This document shows positions 47,341 through 56,992 of a stretch of DNA of 64,000 nucleotides, piece after piece (the stretch's first letter is position 1; every line of letters starts with the position of its first letter). Under the pieces are notes generated by a model. It was not told the origin of the DNA and did not search any database. It was given only the letters and a program-made list of their open reading frames with translations. The DNA is from Prevotella sp. GTDB lineage: Bacteria; Bacteroidota; Bacteroidia; Bacteroidales; Bacteroidaceae. Where the stretch lies: NCBI GenBank assembly GCA_016284635.1, contig JAEEPF010000002.1, forward strand, positions 1-64,000, in the 5' to 3' direction. The position numbers and the translations under genes were made by a program.

Positions 47341-48339
47341 TTACGATTTGGCAGGCACTTCGCCGAAGCGCTTGGGTTTCACATAATTGTTGATGAGGGG
47401 CGTGAACGCATTCATGATGAGAATGGCGAACGACATACCCTCGGGATAGGCACCCCAGTTACGGATGACGACGGTGAGGAAGCCGATGGCGACGCCGTAG
47501 ATGAGCTGTCCCTTCGGTGTCATCGGCGAGGTCACGTAGTCCGTTGCCATGAAGATAGCACCGAGCATCAGACCGCCGGAGAGGATCACCGAGATAGGAT
47601 CGGCATAGGAAGAATCGGCCAGATGGAGCAGGCCGGCAAACACGAACACCGTACCGATGATCGAGACGGGGATGTGCCAGGTAATGATCTTCTTCCACAG
47701 CATGTAGGCCAGTCCGATGAGCAGCGCCAGAGCACATATCTCACCCAGCGCACCTGCGCCGTCGGGATGGTTACCGATCAGCAGGTCGAGCGACGAGGGC
47801 AGGTCTTCGAGTACCGAGGGATCGCCACTCTTGATGGCCCACTTCATAATGGAAAGCGGTGTAGCACCCGTCTCGGCATCGAGATAGCTGCCCAGCTGGC
47901 CTACCTTCGGCCACGTGGTCATCTGTGCGGGGAATGCCACGAGCAGGGCTGCACGACCCACGAGCGCGGGATTGAAGAGGTTGTTGCCGAGGCCTCCGAA
48001 CGTCATCTTGGCCACACCGATGGCGAAGAGCGCACCGATGATGATGATCCAGATGGGGAGGTTCGACGGGAGGTTGAATGCCAGGAGCAGACCCGTCAGA
48101 ATGGCCGAGCCATCCATGATGGTATTGCGCTCCTGCTTCAGGATATACTTGCTGATAGCCCACTCGAAGAAGACGCAGGCTGCCACACTCGTTGCCGTCA
48201 CGATGACGGAACCCAGGCCGAAGAAGTAGAACGACACGAGCAGGGCGGGCATCAGGGCGATGATCACACCGTACATGTTGCGCTCCACCGTATCGGTGCC
48301 GTGGGCGTGTGGGGAAAGTGATACAATTAATTTACTCAT
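47341..48339 (-). CDS. rnfD: Rnf electron transport complex subunit D
   Basis: A 332-residue membrane protein with about nine helices. The covalent FMN site is the Thr in GATPLSIMKW near residue 155; LFNPALVGRAALLVAFP and ATDYVTSPMTPKGQL are other conserved stretches. The spacer to rnfC is 94 nt and contains an ACGAATT palindromic repeat. Confidence 0.96.
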   Translation of the reverse strand: MSKLIVSLSPHAHGTDTVERNMYGVIIALMPALLVSFYFFGLGSVIVTATSVAACVFFEWAISKYILKQERNTIMDGSAILTGLLLAFNLPSNLPIWIIIIGALFAIGVAKMTFGGLGNNLFNPALVGRAALLVAFPAQMTTWPKVGQLGSYLDAETGATPLSIMKWAIKSGDPSVLEDLPSSLDLLIGNHPDGAGALGEICALALLIGLAYMLWKKIITWHIPVSIIGTVFVFAGLLHLADSSYADPISVILSGGLMLGAIFMATDYVTSPMTPKGQLIYGVAIGFLTVVIRNWGAYPEGMSFAILIMNAFTPLINNYVKPKRFGEVPAKS

Positions 48340-48356
48340 ATACTCTTTTTCTTTTT

Positions 48357-48430
48357 AACCACGAATATCACGAATTTCACGAATTTTGCTGCGCATGAAT
48401 AATTAGTGAAATTAGCGTAATTAGTGGTCG
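48357..48430. repeat. ACGAATT palindromic repeat between rnfC and rnfD
   Basis: AACCACGAATATCACGAATT-TCACGAATT, centre TTGCTGCGCATGAAT, right arm AATTAGTGAAATTAGCGTAATTAGTGGTCGTT. Near-identical to 46049-46123. Confidence 0.9.
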
Positions 48431-48433
48431 TTT

Positions 48434-49801
48434 CTATTTTTTTGCGGTTCTTGATCTGATAATGCCCATGACGGTGGATTTGCCCTGACGGATGTTGTCG
48501 AGCAGCGGACGGTGGGCAGGACAGGTGAACTGGCACGAGCCGCACTCGATACAGCTGACAATGTCCTCATGCTCACAACGCTCCCAGTTTTTCACCTCGG
48601 AGAGCTTGGCGAGGAGATAGGGTTCCAGTCCCATCGGACAGACACCCACGCACTTCGCACAACGGATGCAGGGCTGGGGTTCCTTGCGACGGGCCTCGTC
48701 GTCGGAGATGATTGTCACGGAGTTGGTTCCCTTGCAGATGGGCACCTCGACGGATGTCAGGGCCTTACCCATCATCGGACCACCGGCGAGCAGTTTGTTG
48801 TCGCCCTCAGGCATACCGCCACAGGCGTCGATGAGATCCTTCATCGGAGTTCCCATACGGACGAGGAAGTTGCCTGGATGAGCCAGACGTTTACCCGTGA
48901 CGGTGGTGTAACGCTCAAAGAGGGGTTTACGCTTCATCACAGCCTCATAAACAGCGAAGGCCGTTCCTACGTTCTGCACGATGGCACCGACGTTCACAGG
49001 GATGGCAGGCGGTGCAGGCACCTGACGCTTGATAACAGCATCGACAAGCTGCTTCTCACCGCCTTGGGGATAGCGCTGCTTCAGGGGAACAACTTCTACG
49101 TTATACGTTGAACCGCTGAATTTCTCGGCGCATTTCTTCGTGAGGAGCTCGATGGCGGCGGGTTTGTTGGTCTCAATACCGATATAACCGGTCGTGACCT
49201 TGGCGGCCTTCATCAGGAGTTCGAGACCGATGAGGATCTCGTCGGCGTGTTCCATCATCAGGCGGAAGTCGGCGGTGATATAAGGCTCGCACTCTACGGC
49301 ATTGATGATGACACACTCGGCCTTGGCAGTCGGCGGAGGCGTGAGTTTGATGAAAGTGGGGAAACAAGCACCACCCATACCCACGACACCGGCATCCTTG
49401 ATACGGGTGACGATCTCCTCTGGAGTGAGTTCGGGATGTGCCTCGACGGTCTCCAACTTGTCGGAGCGGTCGATGGTCTCTTCCCACTCGTCGCCTTCCA
49501 CATTAATAATAATCACGGGCTTGCGATAGCCTGTGGCGTCGATGGCGGTATCGATCTTAAACACCGTACCGCTGACGGACGAGAAGATCGGGGCAGACAC
49601 GAATCCGCCAGCCTCGGCAATCATCGTACCGACCTTCACCTTGTCGCCTTTCTGGACAACGGGCTTGGCGGGCGCACCGATATGCTGCGAGAGCGGGAAG
49701 ATGGCCTGCTTGGGCAGGGCTGCTTTCTGCGTCACAGCCTCATGAGTGAGTTTGTTCTCTTCGGGGTGTATTCCACCTATACTAAAAGTTCTGATATTCA
49801 T
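48434..49801 (-). CDS. rnfC: Rnf electron transport complex subunit C
   Basis: A 455-residue peripheral subunit. An NADH/FMN-binding domain (GVVGMGGACFPTFIKLTPP near 140) is followed by a SLBB-like domain and two 4Fe-4S clusters near the C terminus (CIRCAKCVGVCP and CIECGSCQFTCP). It passes electrons between NAD and the complex. It lies 12 nt after rnfB. Confidence 0.96.
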   Translation of the reverse strand: MNIRTFSIGGIHPEENKLTHEAVTQKAALPKQAIFPLSQHIGAPAKPVVQKGDKVKVGTMIAEAGGFVSAPIFSSVSGTVFKIDTAIDATGYRKPVIIINVEGDEWEETIDRSDKLETVEAHPELTPEEIVTRIKDAGVVGMGGACFPTFIKLTPPPTAKAECVIINAVECEPYITADFRLMMEHADEILIGLELLMKAAKVTTGYIGIETNKPAAIELLTKKCAEKFSGSTYNVEVVPLKQRYPQGGEKQLVDAVIKRQVPAPPAIPVNVGAIVQNVGTAFAVYEAVMKRKPLFERYTTVTGKRLAHPGNFLVRMGTPMKDLIDACGGMPEGDNKLLAGGPMMGKALTSVEVPICKGTNSVTIISDDEARRKEPQPCIRCAKCVGVCPMGLEPYLLAKLSEVKNWERCEHEDIVSCIECGSCQFTCPAHRPLLDNIRQGKSTVMGIIRSRTAKK

Positions 49802-49813
49802 AATGCTACTTGA

Positions 49814-50905
49814 TTATTTGATGGAAATACTGGAATCGGTATCAAGAACGGCGCCACGGGAAACCTTCGGCTTTGCAGGCTTCTTCTCGACGGGAGCTTC
49901 TACAGGTTTCTCCTCGGGCTTAGGGGCCTCAGTCTTGGGGGCTTCTACCTTTGTTTCCTCAGGCTTGGGAGCCTCTGGCTTTGGGGCCTCGGGCTTGGGT
50001 GTCTCAGCCTTTGCTGCTTCGGGCTTTGGCGTCTCAGCCTTAGGTGCAGCGGGTTCTTTAGGCTTTGGTGCAGGAGGCGGTGTGGGGAAATTCACATCAA
50101 GAATGGCCTTCTTCGGACATACTGTCACGCACTTACGGCAGAGACGGCATTTGTTGAAGTCGATGTAGGCCAGATTGTTCTCAACGGTAATGGCTCCGAA
50201 CGGACACTCCTTCTCACACTTGCCGCAGCCGATACAGCTGACGGCGCAGGCCTTCATCGCTGCAGGACCCTTGTCCTTGTTGACGCAGGAGACGAACACT
50301 CTCCTACCCTTCGGACCCTTCTTGCGGAGTTCAATGATGCCACGCGGACAAGCCTTCACACAGGCGCCACAAGAGGTACACTTGTCTTCGTCGACCTCAG
50401 GGATACCCGTCTCAGGATTGACCTTGATGGCGTCAAACTGGCAGGCTTCGGCACAGTCGCCACAACCTAAGCAGCCGAAGCCGCAGGCCGTCTCACCAGC
50501 ACCACAGGCATGCATCGCAGCACAAGTGCGCAGTCCGGCATACTCAGCAATCTTTGCCCGATGCTCACAAGTACCATTACATCTCACCACGGCCACCATC
50601 GGCTCGGAATTGGCTATCGCCATCCCCAGCAGATCGGCCACTTTTCCCATGGTCTCTGCACCACCGACAGGACAAGAGAGTCCGTCGATGCTGCCAGCGT
50701 CAGCCCCTTTCACGAGGGCATCGGCCATACCGCTACAACCAGGGAATCCACATCCGCCGCAGTTCGCACCAGGCAGCAACTCACTAACCTGTGCAATGCG
50801 GGGATCTTCATAGACAGCGAACTTCTTGGAGGCGGCAAACAGCACGATAGCGGCTATCAGTCCGATGGCTCCCAAGACAATCACTGCAATCAAGATGAAA
50901 TTCAT
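49814..50905 (-). CDS. rnfB: Rnf electron transport complex subunit B with Pro/Lys/Glu-rich tail
   Basis: A 363-residue ferredoxin-type subunit. An N-terminal membrane helix (about 4-24) is followed by the Fe-S domain CGGCGFPGCSGMADALVKG, an extra CGAGETACGFGCLGCGDC cluster, and clusters CTSCGACVKACP, CIGCGKCEKECP and CRLCRKCVTVCP. From about residue 272 comes an 80-residue tail of PKPE/APK repeats (PTPPPAPKPKEPAAPK and on), absent from short RnfB forms and probably extended and flexible. It is first in the rnfBCDGEA order and lies 35 nt after the RseC-like gene. Confidence 0.95.
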   Translation of the reverse strand: MNFILIAVIVLGAIGLIAAIVLFAASKKFAVYEDPRIAQVSELLPGANCGGCGFPGCSGMADALVKGADAGSIDGLSCPVGGAETMGKVADLLGMAIANSEPMVAVVRCNGTCEHRAKIAEYAGLRTCAAMHACGAGETACGFGCLGCGDCAEACQFDAIKVNPETGIPEVDEDKCTSCGACVKACPRGIIELRKKGPKGRRVFVSCVNKDKGPAAMKACAVSCIGCGKCEKECPFGAITVENNLAYIDFNKCRLCRKCVTVCPKKAILDVNFPTPPPAPKPKEPAAPKAETPKPEAAKAETPKPEAPKPEAPKPEETKVEAPKTEAPKPEEKPVEAPVEKKPAKPKVSRGAVLDTDSSISIK

Positions 50906-50940
50906 AAAGCGTTTGTTTTTTTTGTTTTAGTTTGTTATGA

Positions 50941-51351
50941 TTATTCCAGATAGAACGTCAACTGCCGGCGAATACGGTCGCGGCAGAGGTAGAGGACACC
51001 ATAGTATGGCACGAGGGCTGCCAGACCACAGAGGGCGGAGAGCCCTTCGTTGCCCGTCAGCAGCAACACCAGCACCAGCACGCCCACCAGCACCAGGAAC
51101 GGAATTCCAAATCCCAAGAGAAGTGCCCGGCTGGCGACAGCACCCGAAGTGGAGACCGTCACCTCCTGACCCGTCGAGTAAGCTGCCGTATCACAGCAGT
51201 AAACCTCCACAATCTTCTCCTTCGATTCTGCAGCGTGACAATGGCCCGCCACCTTACAGGCTCCACATGCTGAAGCCTGAAGGATACGCACCTTGACACA
51301 TCCGTCAGCGACTGACTCTACGATTCCTGTATGACTGATCTTATTATGCAC
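50941..51351 (-). CDS. RseC/SoxR-reducing-type membrane protein
   Basis: A 136-residue protein of the RseC family: GIVESVADGCVKVRILQ, a cysteine cluster (CGACKVAGHCHAAES) near residue 30 and two membrane helices (about 78-98 and 104-124). RseC genes accompany rnf operons and are thought to help reduce SoxR or assemble Rnf. I place the start at GTG 51351. The longer frame starts upstream of a TACCTTTG box (51363-51356) and so would not be transcribed. That leaves a leader of only a few bases. Confidence 0.82.
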   Translation of the reverse strand: MHNKISHTGIVESVADGCVKVRILQASACGACKVAGHCHAAESKEKIVEVYCCDTAAYSTGQEVTVSTSGAVASRALLLGFGIPFLVLVGVLVLVLLLTGNEGLSALCGLAALVPYYGVLYLCRDRIRRQLTFYLE

Positions 51352-51439
51352 CTTGCAAAGGTACGAAGAATTTAAGAATCTTAGGTCAGAAATTAAGTAT
51401 TTTTTACGAAAATAGTCGTAATCGTTTGCGAACTGCAGC

Positions 51440-52081
51440 CTATTCCTCCCGGCTCGATGCAAGGGCAAACCTACGGGATTCGTCAACGTGATATACCTCT
51501 TCCAGACGCGCCTTATATTGTTGTTTGGTGTAGTCCATCAGACGGATCTCATAGTCGCTCGTGATGGAGAAATACTGCACGAACTGTTCCTCGCCGAAAT
51601 CGACGACATCCTCGGGATCCATATCATCGACGGCATAGAGACACAGCTTATCCACTGGCACATAGTCGTCGTCGAGCGAATAGAGCCAGAGGGAGTAGTG
51701 ACCATCGGTCTCGTCGGCTGCCATGATCATCAGCCTGGCTCCCACGCTCTCAGGCAGAGCCACAGCCTTCGGATGCTTACACTCGATGAGTTCCATATAT
51801 GAGACGATATCGGGCGTGACATCTTTATAGCCAGGCAGGAAGCTGACATAGTCCTCGCTGTAACTGATAGGCAGAGACTGGATCTCCAGACTGTCGTAGA
51901 AGAGTTTCAGGGGATTGTCCGACGCCTCGAGGTTCACCCCTTGCAGGGCAAGCTTTTCCTTGATCTCCAAGGCTTTGACACTATCCAGCTTATGCTGGAG
52001 TTCTTCGGGCGACATTCTCCGTCCACCACCGCAGGCCGCCAATAGGAGTACGGCCATCATCAGTCCGACGATCTGTCTCAT
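51440..52081 (-). CDS. Lipoprotein of unknown function
   Basis: A 213-residue lipoprotein; signal about 1-16 with lipobox LLAAC and a Gly-rich start of the mature part. The rest is acidic and mixed alpha/beta with no recognised domain (FYDSLEIQSLPISYSEDYVSFLPGY). It follows the GHL10-like gene by 13 nt, so it is probably co-transcribed with it. Confidence 0.75.
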   Translation of the reverse strand: MRQIVGLMMAVLLLAACGGGRRMSPEELQHKLDSVKALEIKEKLALQGVNLEASDNPLKLFYDSLEIQSLPISYSEDYVSFLPGYKDVTPDIVSYMELIECKHPKAVALPESVGARLMIMAADETDGHYSLWLYSLDDDYVPVDKLCLYAVDDMDPEDVVDFGEEQFVQYFSITSDYEIRLMDYTKQQYKARLEEVYHVDESRRFALASSREE

Positions 52082-52094
52082 AGCTATCTGTTTT

Positions 52095-53576
52095 TTAAAG
52101 GGACACTTTCTTCTTCGCAGCCTTGCTCTCGTTCTGCAGACGGTCGAGGGCGGTCACGGCATACACCCACTTCTGGGAACCGTTTATATAGGGCAGCTTG
52201 ATGAAGGGTTGCTGTGTGATGGCGAAGATGTTGGCAGGATTCTCGAAGTCCTGACGCTCACCCTTACGGAAACGATAGACCACATACTTCGCGGCCTTGT
52301 CGTTCCAGTTCTCTCCCTTCGGAGCCGTCCAGAAGAGCACATAGCCATCCTCCGTCCAGATGGGCTTCAGCTTAGTGACCTTCTTGGGTGCCTTGTTGTC
52401 GATGAAAGGCATGGCAGGCTGGAGGGCAGGATATTTCCAATAGACATTGCGGAGATTGCCGCCATAGTTGCCGACATTGTCGACTGCTGCCTTGGCATAC
52501 CACAGTACCGTTCCCTGCACATTGGGCATCTGGCGGTGGAGAGCCATCTTCGCGGCCTGCTGGTGTACCTGAGGATTCTTCAAGTCATGGGCCTTGACCG
52601 TACGATCCACATCCTCACCGATAATCAGCGGACGGGCTGCTGCATACTGGTTCCACCACTTGATGAGCGTGTCGTAGTCTGCTGCCTTGTGGCCAATCTC
52701 CCAATAAATCTGGGGCACGCAATAGTCGAGCCAGCCGTTGTTCACCCACATCAGCACGTCGGCATAGAGGTCGTCGTAGTTCTGAGTGCCGTTGGTGTTA
52801 CTGCCGACATACGAGGTACTCTTGTTGCGATAGATGCCAAAGGGAGAGATACCCACCTTCACCCAGGGCTTCGTCTCGTGGACGGTCTTATAGACCTGTT
52901 CGATAAAGAGGTTCACATTATAGCGGCGCCAGTCTCCCTGATCCTTAATACCATTGGAGCGCTCCAAGAACAACTCATCGTCAGGGATAGACTCTCCCTT
53001 GACGGGATAGGGATAGAAATAGTCGTCCATATGCAGGCCGTCGACATCGTAACGGCTGACGATGTCCTTCACCACCTCACAGATATAGTCGCGGTTCTCA
53101 GGGATGCCGGGGTTCAGGAGGAACATCTCGTCGTAGGCAAAGCAGTTCATAGGCTTGCGCGCGGCAATATGGTTGGAAGCCAACTGCTTCGTGCCCTTGG
53201 TCTTCGCACGGTAGGGGTTGATCCAGGCATGGATTTCCATACCACGCTTATGACACTCGTCGACCATCCACTGCAAGGGATCCCAATAGGGCGATGGTGC
53301 CACCCCCTGCTTACCTGTCAGGAACCGGCTCCACGGTTCGATCTTACTCTCATAGAGCGCATCGCACTCCGGACGTACCTGGAAGATGATAAGGTTCACA
53401 CCGTCTTTCTTCAACTCGTCGAGCTGGAAGGTCAGCGTCTGCTGCATCCGTTGTTTGCCCATTCCCTGGAACTGTCCGTTGACACATTGTATCCAGGCAC
53501 CACGCATCTCCCTTTTCTGGGCTTCTGCTACGATGGCCATCATACAGGCCATCATCATGATTACAAACTTCTTCAT
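52095..53576 (-). CDS. GHL10-like glycosyl hydrolase (DUF187/YngK type)
   Basis: A 493-residue exported protein with a signal peptide (about 1-20, ending AEA). The TIM-barrel of the GHL10 family occupies about 24-350: EMRGAWIQCVNGQF, FQVRPECDALYES, GMEIHAWINPYRAK, DVDGLHMDDYFYPYP (acidic cluster), ISPFGIYRN and PQIYWEIG. A C-terminal Fn3-like domain follows (about 385-490). Family members act on peptidoglycan or related glycans, though few are characterised. ATG at 53576 is used, 4 nt after the metH stop. Confidence 0.88.
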   Translation of the reverse strand: MKKFVIMMMACMMAIVAEAQKREMRGAWIQCVNGQFQGMGKQRMQQTLTFQLDELKKDGVNLIIFQVRPECDALYESKIEPWSRFLTGKQGVAPSPYWDPLQWMVDECHKRGMEIHAWINPYRAKTKGTKQLASNHIAARKPMNCFAYDEMFLLNPGIPENRDYICEVVKDIVSRYDVDGLHMDDYFYPYPVKGESIPDDELFLERSNGIKDQGDWRRYNVNLFIEQVYKTVHETKPWVKVGISPFGIYRNKSTSYVGSNTNGTQNYDDLYADVLMWVNNGWLDYCVPQIYWEIGHKAADYDTLIKWWNQYAAARPLIIGEDVDRTVKAHDLKNPQVHQQAAKMALHRQMPNVQGTVLWYAKAAVDNVGNYGGNLRNVYWKYPALQPAMPFIDNKAPKKVTKLKPIWTEDGYVLFWTAPKGENWNDKAAKYVVYRFRKGERQDFENPANIFAITQQPFIKLPYINGSQKWVYAVTALDRLQNESKAAKKKVSL

Positions 53577-53580
53577 ATCT

Positions 53581-56400
53581 TTAATCAAACAAATTCAGTT
53601 TATGTTTTCTGGCTTCCTCGAGCGACAGGAGTTCATCCTGAGACTGCTGATAATCATCACGCAGTTTCTGGTATTTCTCCGTCAGTTCGTGTTCCAGCTG
53701 CTCACCGTCGTTCAACAGCCGTGCAGCCACGAGGGCATTCTGCGAGGCGTCCTTCAACCACACCACTGGTCCTGCATAGACAGGTGCGATCTTCAAGGCC
53801 ACATGCAGTTCGCTGGTTGTGGCACCACCAATCATAATGGGGATGTCCATGCCTGCCCGCTGCAGTTCACGGGCCACATTGACCATCTCTTCCAGACTGG
53901 GCGTAATCAGACCACTGAGTCCGATGATGTCCACCTGTTCGTCTTTGGCTTTACGCACAATCTGTTCGGCAGGCACCATCACTCCCATGTCGATGATCTC
54001 GTAGTTGTTGCACGACATCACCACACCGACGATGTTCTTGCCGATATCATGCACATCGCCCTTGACAGTAGCCAACAAGACTTTTCCTGCACGTTTTCCA
54101 CCTTCCGCCTTGTCTGCTTCGATATAGGGCTGGAGAATATTTACGGCCTGCTTCATCGTTCGGGCAGTCTTCACCACCTGCGGCAGGAACATCTTGCCTT
54201 CACCGAAGAGTTGTCCGACGGTGTTCATACCTGCCATCAGAGGCCCTTCGATAATATTCACGGCCTTGGGATATTTCTCAAGTGCTTCTTTCAAGTCTTC
54301 TTCCAGATGGTCGCCGATGCCTTTCACCAATGCCTGCGAGAGTCGTTCCTCAACGGATTGTCGAGGAGTGTGGAGTGAGGAGTGTGGAGTAAGATTACCT
54401 TGGAGGAAAGAGTCTGCGGCAGAAGTATTCTCACTCCTCACTCCACACTCCTCACTCCTCAAAATCTCTTCCGCCAGTTGCGTCAGACGATCAGCAGCAT
54501 CCTTCTTTCTATTCAGGATGACATCCTCGATAATTTCAAGCTGATCTTGAGGAATATCGTTGTATGTGACTTTAGATGAAGGATTTACGATACCAAAGTC
54601 CATGCCTTTCCCTATGGCATGATAGAGGAATACAGCGTGCATCGCCTCGCGGATATAGTTGTTGCCTCGGAAAGAGAATGAAAGGTTGCTGATGCCGCCA
54701 CTGATATGCGCGCCAGGCAGATTCTCGTGAATCCATGCCGTCGCCCTGATGAAGTCGGCAGCATAGGCATCATGTTCCTCCATACCTGTAGCCACAGCCA
54801 ACACATTCGGATCGAAGATAATATCCTGCGGCAGCATACCTACTCTTTCTGTCAGAAGCTTATAGGCTCGCTGGGCAATCTCAATACGACGCTCATAGGT
54901 AGTGGCCTGTCCCTGTTCGTCGAAACACATCACCACCACGGCAGCACCCAGTCGCTTCACATCCTGTGCATGGGTGATAAATCGCTCTTCACCTTCTTTG
55001 AGTGAGATGGAGTTGACGATGGCCTTGCCCTGCACGCATTTCAGTCCTGCCAGAATGACCTCCCAGTCTGAGGAGTCAATCATCACAGGCACCTTGGCGA
55101 TATCAGGCTCTGCAGAGATGCGATTGAGGAAATTCACCATCTCTGCCTTGGCATCCAACAGGCCGTCGTCCATATTGATATCGATGACGAGGGCACCATC
55201 TTCCACCTGTTTACGGGCGATACTCAATGCTTCGTCATAGCTTTTTTCCTTAATAAGACGCAGGAACTTCCGTGAGCCAGCCACATTACAGCGTTCGCCG
55301 ACATTCACGAAATGCACTTCTGGACTAACCTCCAACAGCTCCAAGCCAGAGAGCCACATAGAAGTAGGTTTTGGAGCAGGCACGTGGGGCTTTTTCCACA
55401 CTTCAGGTAATCTCTCACCTCTTACATCTCTCCACTCACCTCTAACCAATGGCACATACTTGGCGATAAACGTCTCATCAGTACCACAACAGCCACCGAT
55501 GACATTCACCAGCCCTTCGTCGATAATCTCACCAATCTTGGGAGCCATCGTCTCTGCCGTCTCGTCATAGAGTCCCATGGAATTGGGCAGTCCTGCATTG
55601 GGATGACAGGTGATATAATAAGGAGCCTTTCGGGCAAGCTCTCGCAGATAGGGTTTCATCTGGTCGGCACCAAACGAACAGTTCAGTCCGACGGAGAAGA
55701 CCGGATAGCTGCTGACACTGGCCAGGAAGGCATCGAGCGTCTGACCGCTGAGCGTGCGCCCAGCCAGATCGCTGATGGTCACAGAGAGCATGACAGGCAC
55801 TTCCTTGCCCTGCTCCACCATCGCCCGCATCGCAGCATCGATGGCCGCCTTGGCATTCAGCGTGTCGAAGATCGTCTCTATCAACAGGGCATCCACGCCT
55901 CCGGCAATCAGACCGTTCATCTGTTCGAGATAGGCTGCCACCAGTTCGTCATAAGTGAGGTCTCTGGCAGCAGGATCGTTCACATCGGGCGACATCGAAC
56001 AGGTCTTATTCGTCGGCCCCGCAGAGCCAGCCACAAATCGTGGTTTCTCTGGGGTTGAGAACTCATCTGCCACCCGACGGGCAATCCTCGCACCCTCGAA
56101 GGCCATCTCATAGGCATAATCGCCCAGATGATAGTCAGCCTGAGAGATGCGCTGGCTGCTGAAGGTGTTGGTGGAGATGATGTCGGCACCCACTTCGAGG
56201 TACTGACGATGGATATCTGCGATGACGTCAGGACGGGTTAAGGAGAGTACGTCGTTGTTGCCTTTCAGCAACCCCGGCACATCCTGAAAACGGTCTCCCC
56301 TGAAATCCTGTTCAGTGAGGCCATAACCCTGTATCTTCGTTCCCATCGCTCCGTCGAGCACGAGAATCCGTTCTTTTACTATGTCGTTAAGTCTACTCAC
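53581..56400 (-). CDS. metH: Cobalamin-dependent methionine synthase (MetH) lacking the activation domain
   Basis: A 939-residue enzyme. The homocysteine-binding barrel (about 1-320) has the zinc ligands in GLNCSFG and GGCCGTDE. The pterin domain (about 350-610) has [14 protein letters not shown] and VMIDSSDW. The B12 cap and binding domain (about 680-900) has [17 protein letters not shown], with the cobalt-ligating His. The C-terminal AdoMet reactivation domain of E. coli MetH is absent, as is usual in Bacteroidota, where it is a separate protein. Residues about 647-680 ([18 protein letters not shown] and on) are an in-frame palindromic repeat between the pterin and cap domains. Confidence 0.95.
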   Translation of the reverse strand: MSRLNDIVKERILVLDGAMGTKIQGYGLTEQDFRGDRFQDVPGLLKGNNDVLSLTRPDVIADIHRQYLEVGADIISTNTFSSQRISQADYHLGDYAYEMAFEGARIARRVADEFSTPEKPRFVAGSAGPTNKTCSMSPDVNDPAARDLTYDELVAAYLEQMNGLIAGGVDALLIETIFDTLNAKAAIDAAMRAMVEQGKEVPVMLSVTISDLAGRTLSGQTLDAFLASVSSYPVFSVGLNCSFGADQMKPYLRELARKAPYYITCHPNAGLPNSMGLYDETAETMAPKIGEIIDEGLVNVIGGCCGTDETFIAKYVPLVRGEWRDVRGERLPEVWKKPHVPAPKPTSMWLSGLELLEVSPEVHFVNVGERCNVAGSRKFLRLIKEKSYDEALSIARKQVEDGALVIDINMDDGLLDAKAEMVNFLNRISAEPDIAKVPVMIDSSDWEVILAGLKCVQGKAIVNSISLKEGEERFITHAQDVKRLGAAVVVMCFDEQGQATTYERRIEIAQRAYKLLTERVGMLPQDIIFDPNVLAVATGMEEHDAYAADFIRATAWIHENLPGAHISGGISNLSFSFRGNNYIREAMHAVFLYHAIGKGMDFGIVNPSSKVTYNDIPQDQLEIIEDVILNRKKDAADRLTQLAEEILRSEECGVRSENTSAADSFLQGNLTPHSSLHTPRQSVEERLSQALVKGIGDHLEEDLKEALEKYPKAVNIIEGPLMAGMNTVGQLFGEGKMFLPQVVKTARTMKQAVNILQPYIEADKAEGGKRAGKVLLATVKGDVHDIGKNIVGVVMSCNNYEIIDMGVMVPAEQIVRKAKDEQVDIIGLSGLITPSLEEMVNVARELQRAGMDIPIMIGGATTSELHVALKIAPVYAGPVVWLKDASQNALVAARLLNDGEQLEHELTEKYQKLRDDYQQSQDELLSLEEARKHKLNLFD
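54362..54460 (-). repeat. Palindromic repeat inserted in frame in metH
   Basis: One arm repeats GAGGAGTGTGGAGT (54364-54389), the centre holds AAGATTACCTTGG and a CTGCGGCAGAA segment, and the other arm repeats CACTCCTCACTCC (54431-54460). It encodes about 33 residues. It is homologous in arms and centre (AGATTACCTT) to the insert in the GH25 gene at 30151-30236. Confidence 0.88.
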
Positions 56401-56428
56401 AGAGTAATCATCTATTATAAACTGTCAA

Positions 56429-56911
56429 CTACTTATACACCTTCATCGCCCTGTCAATCTCACGGCGGTCTTCCTTCTCTTTCAGCGTCTGACGCTTGTC
56501 AAACTCCTTCTTGCCTTTGCACAGGGCGATATCCATCTTCGCACGCCCTTTCTCATCGATAAACACCAGCAGGGGCACGATGGTATAGCCTGTCTGCTTC
56601 GTGGCACTCGCCAGTTGTCGGATCTCACGTTTGGTGAGCAACAGCTTACGGTCGCGCTTCATCTCGTGGTTGTTGTACGAGCCATAGAAATACGGACTGA
56701 TGCTCATGCCCTTCACCCACAGTTCGCCGTTGATGACGGTGCAATAAGTATCCACCAGACTGGCCTTGCCAAGACGGATGCTCTTGATCTCCGTACCCGT
56801 CAGCACGATGCCAGCTGTGAAGGTCTCGATGAAGAAGTATTCAAACGACGCCTTCTTGTTCTTTATCTGTACAGGACTCTTTTTCCTGATCTGTTCTTCT
56901 GTCTTATTCAC
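56429..56911 (-). CDS. smpB: SsrA-binding protein SmpB
   Basis: A 160-residue protein that brings tmRNA to stalled ribosomes. It has the family core [39 protein letters not shown] and the basic C-terminal tail ([24 protein letters not shown]). It lies 28 nt upstream of metH in the minus-strand gene series. Confidence 0.95.
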   Translation of the reverse strand: MNKTEEQIRKKSPVQIKNKKASFEYFFIETFTAGIVLTGTEIKSIRLGKASLVDTYCTVINGELWVKGMSISPYFYGSYNNHEMKRDRKLLLTKREIRQLASATKQTGYTIVPLLVFIDEKGRAKMDIALCKGKKEFDKRQTLKEKEDRREIDRAMKVYK

Positions 56912-56938
56912 TATATTTATTCGTGTAATTCGATTAAA

Positions 56939-56984
56939 TTCTTGCGTCCCTGCGGTAGCAAGCGTCTCCTTGCGTCGCCGAGCG
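56939..56984. repeat. GC-rich element, divergent third copy
   Basis: It starts TTCTTGCGTCCCTGCGG and ends GCCGAGCG, as do the copies at 25280 and 45020, but its middle contains an extra CGTCTCCTTGCGTC segment. It lies between the DMP19-like gene and smpB, next to an AATTCGTG/AATTCG word remnant. Confidence 0.78.
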
Positions 56985-56992
56985 AGTTGTCT

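Noticed and set aside
53581-56400. Truncated metH
   Set aside because: The missing C-terminal activation domain is normal for Bacteroidota MetH, and the B12 domain ends with the usual family tail, so the gene is complete.
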